Source: a virus
Virus record (IMG/VR): IMGVR_UViG_3300012936_000033
Span: 1 to 45,154 of that record
DNA length: 45,154 bases
Strand: one strand, 5' to 3'
The notes under the pieces were generated by a model. The model was not told the DNA's origin and did no database searches. It was given only the letters and a program-made list of their open reading frames with translations. This document shows, in pieces, positions 39,952 to 45,154 of the stretch. The translations under genes were made by a program, and so were the position numbers. Position 1 is the first letter of the stretch. Each line of letters opens with the position of its first letter.

Positions 39952-39983
39952 AAATGGTTTCCTTTCTCTTGTATAAGTCGGTT

Positions 39984-39999
39984 CATAAATAAACTATTA
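39984..39999 (-). promoter_or_regulatory. Motif A (putative late promoter) of the sheath group
   Basis: On the minus strand TAATAGTTTATTTATG, 33 nt upstream of the zinc-ribbon gene at 39951. It begins at the last bases of the 39997-41103 gene. Confidence 0.65.
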
Positions 40000-41103
40000 A
40001 AGAAGCCGTTGTAAAAAGTCTGTATCTGTTCCAATCCCAGCTACGGGTGTTTGAATCACTTCTTTAACTGGAACAACACCTTCTAAATTTTTCCTTAAAA
40101 GTGGAAGAACTAGTGGGAAATGGATGAACCAATCTGCTTGAATTGAAAGACTCATACTTGCGGTATAAAAATAATCATCTGCATTATCGTCATAAACTTC
40201 TTCACCTTCACCACCTAAACTAACATCCGTGACTTCTAATCCTAGATTTGCAAGTTTATGTCTTAAGGTTGACCAAAGCCAAACAACTGTGCGATCCGCT
40301 ATATCCGCTTGTGAATGTACATCTCTTGTGACAAGATCAATATCTACACTTATATCCCAACGGCCACCATATTCGTGATATGTCGCTTGACGGTCGTCTT
40401 CTACGATTATGATTTGTTCATCACCATCTTCAATCCATCGGCCTACTGCAATTAAACAACCAGGTATGATTTCACGATATACTTGGTCAGGCCACACTTC
40501 AATGGGACCAATCGAATCTAGCTCTTTATATGTGTATTGCGCTCTAAGTGATAAACCTCTAGGAACAGCTTCAGCTAAAGTAATTGTAGTACCATTGCGT
40601 GTAAATTCCGTGGATTCTAATAAACGACCAGATGGATTTTCGATTAACCTAAAAGAATTTTCTACAGGTTCTTCAAGAAGTTCAATCGTTGTTGGATCAG
40701 TAAATATTAAAGTTTCTTCTTTTTGATACTGATAAACATCGATTGTCATTGCATAATGGTATGGGTCATCACCTGCTACTTTACCAACCTTGATATGATA
40801 CACACCTTTTTCGGGTTTCTTAAAAGTATCTTCCCTAACCCATTCTATTGAAACACTCTTTTTCCCAACAACACTTGCTAAGACTACATAACCTTGAACC
40901 GTTGCGATAAAGTTATCTGGACTAAGTATTTGATTACTTGCACCACCCGTTTTGACTATCATTCCAAATTGGGGTCTTTCATCAAATGCATACTTACCTT
41001 GGATATTTTGAGCTAAAGTTGTGTATCGTGGATGATCCTGCCAATACTCTTGTAGCTCTTTAATCATTCTGTCTCTTACAGCTAATGTTAAATGATGGAA
41101 CAT
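39997..41103 (-). CDS. Probable neck/tail-associated virion protein (368 aa)
   Basis: A soluble, beta-rich protein with VWPDQVYREIIPGCLIAVG, DISVDIDLVTRDVHSQADIADRT and a C-terminal segment (IHFPLVLPLLRKNLEG). The N-terminus is helical (TLAVRDRMIKELQEYW). Patterns of this kind are found in tail-terminator or neck proteins of large myophages that sit next to the sheath gene. No single motif is decisive. AAAGGAG is 7 nt before the ATG. The order neck-type, zinc ribbon, sheath agrees with a tail module. Confidence 0.45.
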   Translation of the reverse strand: MFHHLTLAVRDRMIKELQEYWQDHPRYTTLAQNIQGKYAFDERPQFGMIVKTGGASNQILSPDNFIATVQGYVVLASVVGKKSVSIEWVREDTFKKPEKGVYHIKVGKVAGDDPYHYAMTIDVYQYQKEETLIFTDPTTIELLEEPVENSFRLIENPSGRLLESTEFTRNGTTITLAEAVPRGLSLRAQYTYKELDSIGPIEVWPDQVYREIIPGCLIAVGRWIEDGDEQIIIVEDDRQATYHEYGGRWDISVDIDLVTRDVHSQADIADRTVVWLWSTLRHKLANLGLEVTDVSLGGEGEEVYDDNADDYFYTASMSLSIQADWFIHFPLVLPLLRKNLEGVVPVKEVIQTPVAGIGTDTDFLQRLL

Positions 41104-41133
41104 GAAATTCTCCTTTATTTTAATATGGTAAAC

Positions 41134-41149
41134 TATAAATAAATAAACG
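41134..41149 (-). promoter_or_regulatory. Weak motif A upstream of the neck-type gene
   Basis: On the minus strand CGTTTATTTATTTATA has the TTTATA core but lacks the TAATAG 5' part. It lies about 31 nt before the start at 41103, in a 58-nt gap between divergent genes. Confidence 0.3.
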
Positions 41150-41161
41150 AAAGGTTAAGCC

Positions 41162-41647
41162 ATGTGGAAAAGAGGTACGAAAAAGATCATAGAATATGAC
41201 TGTATCATCCAGTTTCTAAAAGAAGCATCTCAACATGAACATGAGATCATTTTAGGGACTGATAGCCAACCATTCAATTCAGGTACTTTTCTCGTCACCG
41301 CTATAGTAGTTCTATGTAATAACCAACAATACCATTGCAGATACTTTTACAAAGAACATGATGAAAGACCAAAGCACCACAGCTTATACGAACGCATCTA
41401 TACAGAAACAGATACTACCCTACAAATTGCATCTCACATAAGGAAATTAATACCTAAAGCAAATATATCAATCCATCTTGATGTGAGCAATGAACATTCC
41501 ACCGCTAAAACAGGTAAATTCTCAAGAGCCCTTGTTGCTATGGTGCGTGGCTATGGTTATGAGAATGTAGAAGTTAAACCTAATGCATGGTGCGCTTCTA
41601 AATTAGCAGATAAACACACCAAGCGCATACCCTCATGGCTTAGGTGA
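41162..41647 (+). CDS. YkuK/DUF458 RNase H-like protein
   Basis: ILGTDSQ with Asp34, IHLDVSNEHS with Asp107, then VRGYGYENVEVKPNAWCASKLADKHTK with Asp150 follow the YkuK (DUF458) pattern. The fold is RNase H-like and the acidic residues could bind metal, so nuclease activity is possible. The family is common in Firmicutes and found in some phages, without a proven function. GAAAGG is 8 nt before the ATG. Only 1 nt separates its stop from the stop of the convergent gene. Confidence 0.75.
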   Translation: MWKRGTKKIIEYDCIIQFLKEASQHEHEIILGTDSQPFNSGTFLVTAIVVLCNNQQYHCRYFYKEHDERPKHHSLYERIYTETDTTLQIASHIRKLIPKANISIHLDVSNEHSTAKTGKFSRALVAMVRGYGYENVEVKPNAWCASKLADKHTKRIPSWLR

Positions 41648-41648
41648 T

Positions 41649-43646
41649 TTAAATACGATTATGGTTGTTAATCCCACCATTTCTAGTCTCTATCCCCCAC
41701 TCTTTCAAACGACTACTAATCGTACCACCACTCACAAAGTGCTTGTGCCCAATCTTTTTCAAACTTAAACCAGAATGATAATCCGCAATGATCACTTCCT
41801 TTGGAAGATTGATACGCACACCACCACCCCTCTGCTTGACTTTTACACCCGCACTTTTGAGCCTACCATAGACTACCCATATTTGAACTTTATACTTTTT
41901 AGCGATTTGAGGACAAGTCATACCAGACTCGTAATCTGAAATCAAAGCCTGTACATCAAGGTTGATATACCCTCCTGATTTAGATGGTGATACACCTAGC
42001 TTATCTAAGATGTCTTTGATGTACTTAGTGCTAACACCAAACTTGACTGCAACCTCAATGACTGACTCTTTCTTCTTAAATTCCCTAAGCACCTTTTCAG
42101 GTGTGATCTTATCTTTGTTGCGATCATTTTTATGACGCACATCAACCCCTAACCCTTTTAGATATTCGATCATTGGTGGACGAGTCATTAGTCTCAAAGA
42201 AGCTAGTGCGTTAATCGTAATGTCCTTCTTATAGTACATATCAATCAACTGCTGATCTGTGTATTGAACAGTCATTTCACCATCTTTAGTTAGCCCAACT
42301 TTCACGAGTGCTTCTTCTAAAGCTAACTTAGTGTTATGGGCGTTCTTAAAAGAACAGTCCCTATCCAAGATCGTAAAGTACAAGTTGCGATACTTAGGGA
42401 AACTTGATGGTGTTTTATTCGCTTGAAGATGGGAAAGGTATTCCTTAACGGTCTTTAAATGATTAATGTTCGTTTTGATCTGTTTTAAAAGGAGTCTATG
42501 TGGATAACCCTTTTCTTCACAGTAGGAAGTAATCATGCGTACACTCATCTTCTCATTCTTACCCGATTTGAGTCCAATCTTTGCTTGAGCCAAGGTAAAA
42601 GGGCAAACCACACCCACCCTTTGATAAATACGATCAATTTCCCCTTTAATATCTTCTACAGTCCTATCATGTCTAGGACACAAACCAAGATCACGAATAA
42701 TCTGAGAAAGACACTTAATTGGAGTACGACCCAAGTCTAAACTTGACGGTGTGTAGTGGTTTTTCGCATAAAAGTCCTCAACCTGCGTTTTCCAAATGTC
42801 GTAGTTTTGCTGGGGATTAACGCTGACCTCAGTATGCCAATCTGTTATACCCCAACGAACAGGATCAGTTGTCCATACTTCCTCAGCATAATAGAGTGCT
42901 CCTCTGCTTTGCTTGCTTGGGTAAGAGTTGAGTGTGAAATAACCTGTCAACATCGAATGACCAGCTAAGGTTTTGTATCTGTGCCATAAAGGTGCTGTAG
43001 TAGCAACATAGTTATTACCTTGAGAGTAAGTCCTATCATTAATAGACTTTGACCTATAACGGCCTATCAACCCATTAAACGCAACACACCTCTTGCGATC
43101 CTCATCAAGACTATCCATATCAAGCTCATACTTGCCAATCTCACAGAACTGTCTAACGAGTCGGTCTTGCATGATCTGATTGGGTACAGACTCCCTAGTA
43201 GCTAAAAAGTTGACAATGAACTTACCACCCTCAGATAACACCTTACGCTCAAACATGATCTCAATGTCTTGCTTCACTTTTGATGAAAAGTACGAGTAGT
43301 AATCAAAGTAGATCAAGTCTACTTGGTTATCATAAGTGTAAAGAAATTCGGTTGTGCTAGTGTTTAACACATCAACCATATCGTTATCTTTGTACCTATC
43401 TTGAATAATCTCAAAGACATCTTGGTCTTGTTCAAGCGCTATAATTTTTTCTACACCTGGCCCTACACCATCATAAGTATCGTGTTTGTAGGGAAGTAGG
43501 TATTCAATTTCCCAACATTTACGCCCAGGTAGACAAACAACGGTATATGGTTGTGTCTTGTGTGGGTGTTTCATCATTCGATTTAAGATGTGCCGCTGTA
43601 AAGAACGCTTACTCGCGTTGTCTGGATGTTTTGTATTGTATGCCAT
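41649..43646 (-). CDS. Methyltransferase-like domain fused to an array of HTH units (665 aa)
   Basis: Residues 35-160 look like a Rossmann methyltransferase core: YTVVCLPGRKCWEIEYL (motif I region), KIIALEQDQDVFEII (acidic end of strand 2), VDLIYFDYYSYF and GGKFIVNFLA. A middle part (160-460) is unassigned. From about 470 to 650 there are four helix-turn-helix units ending in LKGLGV, LDKLGV, LKSAGVKVK and LKEWGIETR, like homeodomain-type units of resolvases or HNH-linked NUMOD repeats. A DNA-binding array on a methyltransferase-like domain suggests site-specific DNA modification or a selfish element. Its base composition seems slightly higher in GC than neighbours. It is the last gene of a leftward group. 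Confidence 0.5.
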   Translation of the reverse strand: MAYNTKHPDNASKRSLQRHILNRMMKHPHKTQPYTVVCLPGRKCWEIEYLLPYKHDTYDGVGPGVEKIIALEQDQDVFEIIQDRYKDNDMVDVLNTSTTEFLYTYDNQVDLIYFDYYSYFSSKVKQDIEIMFERKVLSEGGKFIVNFLATRESVPNQIMQDRLVRQFCEIGKYELDMDSLDEDRKRCVAFNGLIGRYRSKSINDRTYSQGNNYVATTAPLWHRYKTLAGHSMLTGYFTLNSYPSKQSRGALYYAEEVWTTDPVRWGITDWHTEVSVNPQQNYDIWKTQVEDFYAKNHYTPSSLDLGRTPIKCLSQIIRDLGLCPRHDRTVEDIKGEIDRIYQRVGVVCPFTLAQAKIGLKSGKNEKMSVRMITSYCEEKGYPHRLLLKQIKTNINHLKTVKEYLSHLQANKTPSSFPKYRNLYFTILDRDCSFKNAHNTKLALEEALVKVGLTKDGEMTVQYTDQQLIDMYYKKDITINALASLRLMTRPPMIEYLKGLGVDVRHKNDRNKDKITPEKVLREFKKKESVIEVAVKFGVSTKYIKDILDKLGVSPSKSGGYINLDVQALISDYESGMTCPQIAKKYKVQIWVVYGRLKSAGVKVKQRGGGVRINLPKEVIIADYHSGLSLKKIGHKHFVSGGTISSRLKEWGIETRNGGINNHNRI

Positions 43647-43653
43647 ATCAGTT

Positions 43654-43860
43654 TTATCTTTGGGAATGTGGGGCAGTCCAACCTACCCCTTTAAAATTAT
43701 AATCACCTCTTTTAATAGCTTCCCTATCCGCTTTACACGCTTCTTGATAGCGTGGGTGCTTGCGTTCTTCTTCTTTACATTCTGGACATATTTCTTGAGT
43801 GTTAAACATACTCATTGTCCATGTTTTAGTAGGGAAACAACAACGATCACAAGTTTTCAT
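43654..43860 (-). CDS. Small zinc-ribbon protein (68 aa)
   Basis: Two Cys-x-x-Cys pairs, CDRC (4-7) and CPEC (26-29), and the pattern TMSMFNTQEICPECK then KRGDYNFKGVGW match a small family I know from many phages; function unproven. The ATG at 43860 overlaps the stop of the preceding gene (TAATG) with GGAG 8 nt upstream. An in-frame upstream start at 43878 would overlap more and has no good site. It is 7 nt before the methyltransferase-HTH gene. Confidence 0.7.
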   Translation of the reverse strand: MKTCDRCCFPTKTWTMSMFNTQEICPECKEEERKHPRYQEACKADREAIKRGDYNFKGVGWTAPHSQR

Positions 43861-44183
43861 TAGCCTATCTCCACCCAAGGTGTGTTTTCTGGTGTCAAAA
43901 TAGTTTCAAAACCGTCATACTCTTGAATGTGATATTGATTTCCTTCAATTTCAAAGATACTAAGAGTCGCGCACCATTCACCCGCTTCTTCGCCAAGCGT
44001 TTCAACACACTCTACAAGCACTGGGTGATGGCGTGGAATTTCTTGGAAATAGGTTTCGTCGCCTTGAGAAACGACCATTGACCCATTGGCCATAACCACT
44101 AAGCCATTTTCATTCATCCATTTGATGGCTTTTACGCTAAGACGATACCCACCAAAACCTTTGTTATAAACTAATTTAGACAT
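43860..44183 (-). CDS. Hypothetical protein (107 aa)
   Basis: GAAGGAAATAAT precedes ATG 44183, giving MSKLVYNKGFGGYRLS; a TTG at 44198 is not needed. The protein has RHHPVLVECVETLGEEAGE, then IFEIEGNQYHIQEYDGFETI, a pattern I recognise from small conserved proteins in phages and some bacteria whose function is unknown. It lies in the leftward operon behind motif B at 44485. Confidence 0.65.
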   Translation of the reverse strand: MSKLVYNKGFGGYRLSVKAIKWMNENGLVVMANGSMVVSQGDETYFQEIPRHHPVLVECVETLGEEAGEWCATLSIFEIEGNQYHIQEYDGFETILTPENTPWVEIG

Positions 44184-44198
44184 ATTATTTCCTTCCAA

Positions 44199-44432
44199 TT
44201 AATGAATGTGTCCGACAAAATGCTGATTATGAACACCAACATTTACCCAACCATTTTCTTCCCAGTAAGAAGTAGGCATTTTGCGTAAAGCGTCAGCCCA
44301 AAGTCGACGAGTATTGTTTTGATCAATTTGACGATTACGACGCTGTGTTTTTCGTGCAACCCACTTATAATGATGATTCGTAGGTTCAGCGCCTTCATAA
44401 CTTGGTGCAAAATGATGATGTGTACGAGACAT
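44199..44432 (-). CDS. Histidine-rich small protein (77 aa)
   Basis: AAGGAG lies 7 nt before ATG 44432 (MSRTHHHFAPSYEG); an ATG at 44438 is only 1 nt from it and less likely. The protein is rich in histidine (THHHF at the N-terminus, HNQHFVGHIH at the C-terminus) and has a basic central helix (KWVARKTQRRNRQIDQ). Histidines could bind metal. No family is recognised. It is the first gene of the motif B leftward operon. Confidence 0.6.
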   Translation of the reverse strand: MSRTHHHFAPSYEGAEPTNHHYKWVARKTQRRNRQIDQNNTRRLWADALRKMPTSYWEENGWVNVGVHNQHFVGHIH

Positions 44433-44484
44433 TTTCATTCTCCTTAAAGAGTCAATCCACTAGTAAAAAACCCTTACTAGCTAC

Positions 44485-44506
44485 TTTATAGAATTTAGGG
44501 GGTGTC
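44485..44506 (-). promoter_or_regulatory. Motif B (putative early/middle promoter), leftward
   Basis: On the minus strand GACACCCCCTAAATTCTATA is identical over 20 bases to the copy at 9740-9761. It is 53 nt upstream of the histidine-rich gene and back to back with motif A at 44516. Confidence 0.55.
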
Positions 44507-44515
44507 ATTAGTTCT

Positions 44516-44531
44516 TAATAGTTTGTTTATA
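44516..44531 (+). promoter_or_regulatory. Motif A (putative late promoter), rightward
   Basis: TAATAGTTTGTTTATA is the fullest match to the consensus. It lies 32 nt before the gene at 44564. Only about 10 bp separate it from the leftward motif B. Confidence 0.65.
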
Positions 44532-44563
44532 AATGATTTATATGGTGATAAGGAGATAATGCC

Positions 44564-45154
44564 ATGCAAAATAGATATGCTAAAGCTCGTACAGACGAGG
44601 AAAAAAAAGAGATTTATGACAAGTGGAAAAAGCTCATAAACATGAGCCAAAAAGCACTTGATGATTGGGCGGTTAATGACCATAGACTCTTAGCATCTAT
44701 TAATCGTAGTGAAGCAAAAGACGAAGGTGGAATACAGTCAGGTTATGATTCATTCCATCGCATCAAAAGACGAAAGCAAAAGCCATTTGATGAATGGACA
44801 GCTCAAGATTTCGACAACGCTTCTCAAGAAAACGGTTTCAATTCTCGTATGCTTGGTGGAAAACCAGGTGAACCCATTGGTGGGTCTGGTATGTCTAAGT
44901 GGGAAATTAGTCTAAAAAACTGGGGACATGACCCATCACTCAAGTCTAGCCCACAACACTCAAAGTGGAAGGCTTGGAAAAAGAAACACTCTAAGAAATC
45001 ATCTATGATCCAAAGGATAGCGTACAAACATCACCAAAAAACTGCTCGAATAAAACTTCCGAAGATCAGATTAAAATTAAAGCAGTTTTTTATGGGAGTT
45101 ATAGCTAATCGTGTCGTACACATCTTGAAGAATGAACAAGTTGACTTTGTTAAA
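44564..45154 (+). CDS. Basic protein, 3' end beyond the window
   Basis: AGGAG is 8 nt before ATG 44564 and the frame stays open to the right edge (197 codons). The N-terminal part, WKKLINMSQKALDDW, resembles the start of DUF3140-like or phage DNA-binding proteins. A middle segment, KWEISLKNWGHDPSLKSSP, follows, and the C-terminus seen is strongly basic (KKHSKKSSMIQRIAYKHHQKTARIKL). The whole is rich in Lys and His. A strong motif A precedes it, so it is probably a late gene and perhaps a DNA-packaging or virion protein. The missing end prevents a firm assignment. Confidence 0.5.
   Translation, partial: MQNRYAKARTDEEKKEIYDKWKKLINMSQKALDDWAVNDHRLLASINRSEAKDEGGIQSGYDSFHRIKRRKQKPFDEWTAQDFDNASQENGFNSRMLGGKPGEPIGGSGMSKWEISLKNWGHDPSLKSSPQHSKWKAWKKKHSKKSSMIQRIAYKHHQKTARIKLPKIRLKLKQFFMGVIANRVVHILKNEQVDFVK

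Noticed and set aside
44495-44683. Minus-strand 62-residue hydrophobic frame
   Set aside because: It is opposite the promoter and start of the rightward gene at 44564, which has motif A and a strong ribosome-binding site.
1-45154. tRNA genes, CRISPR arrays and insertion sequences
   Set aside because: No cloverleaf-like stretch, no regularly spaced repeats outside the fibre gene and no transposase were seen; gaps between genes are too short for most of these.

Overview
The window is a stretch of a large, AT-rich, tailed-phage genome with a contractile tail (myovirus, probably of jumbo class). The evidence is a contractile tail-sheath gene of exceptional size (34670-39508, minus), a neck/tail-type gene next to it, a very long repetitive fibre gene (24400-28380), several probable virion proteins, two lytic transglycosylases, and a broad set of phage-encoded metabolic and regulatory genes. 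A lipoprotein, Sec-type signal peptides and a beta-barrel outer-membrane protein point to a Gram-negative host. Genes are tightly packed on both strands with strong AAGGAG-type ribosome-binding sites. I saw no tRNA, rRNA, CRISPR array or insertion sequence.

Layout. 1-4400: mostly small unknown genes, with a nuclease-like gene cut by the left edge and a HEXXH membrane protein. 4434-9693: TOPRIM primase, two lytic transglycosylases, a sigma-factor-like protein, thymidine kinase and a tandem paralogue pair. 9740-11090: an early-type block behind divergent copies of one promoter-like motif. 11088-21660: a long rightward block of probable virion genes, including three with a shared N-terminal leader, a C39-like peptidase fusion, an outer-membrane barrel and a zinc-peptidase fusion. 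21657-24343: mixed small genes, a metallophosphoesterase, a structural gene and a DUF3310 gene. 24400-31366: giant fibre, a PyrF-PyrE fusion (UMP synthase), a lipoprotein, a SLOG-fold protein and a four-repeat Myb-like regulator. 31363-34611: two more leader proteins, ThyX and zinc-finger proteins. 34618-41103: bidirectional terminator, giant tail sheath, zinc ribbon and neck-type protein. 41162-45154: a YkuK-like protein, a leftward operon ending in a methyltransferase-HTH array fusion, and a rightward gene cut by the right edge.

Regulation. Two recurring upstream motifs can be read by eye. Motif A (consensus TAATAGTTYNTTTATR) lies upstream of leader genes, the fibre, the peptidase fusion, the sheath group and other probable virion genes on both strands, and is a good candidate late promoter. 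The phage-encoded sigma-like protein (6942-7547) is a candidate reader. Motif B (consensus ACACCCYTTAAATNCTATA) precedes small, probably early or middle genes. At two loci (2172-2204 and 14271-14313) a perfect hairpin buries the ribosome-binding site while its left arm overlaps one of these motifs, so translation may depend on where the transcript begins.

Gene cooperation. PyrFE (orotate to UMP), ThyX (dUMP to dTMP), thymidine kinase (thymidine to dTMP) and a DUF3310/T7 gp1.7-like protein form a pyrimidine-nucleotide theme. The most unusual signal is the roughly 20-residue N-terminal coiled-coil leader shared by six otherwise different proteins on both strands, which may be a targeting signal for virion or internal-head proteins.
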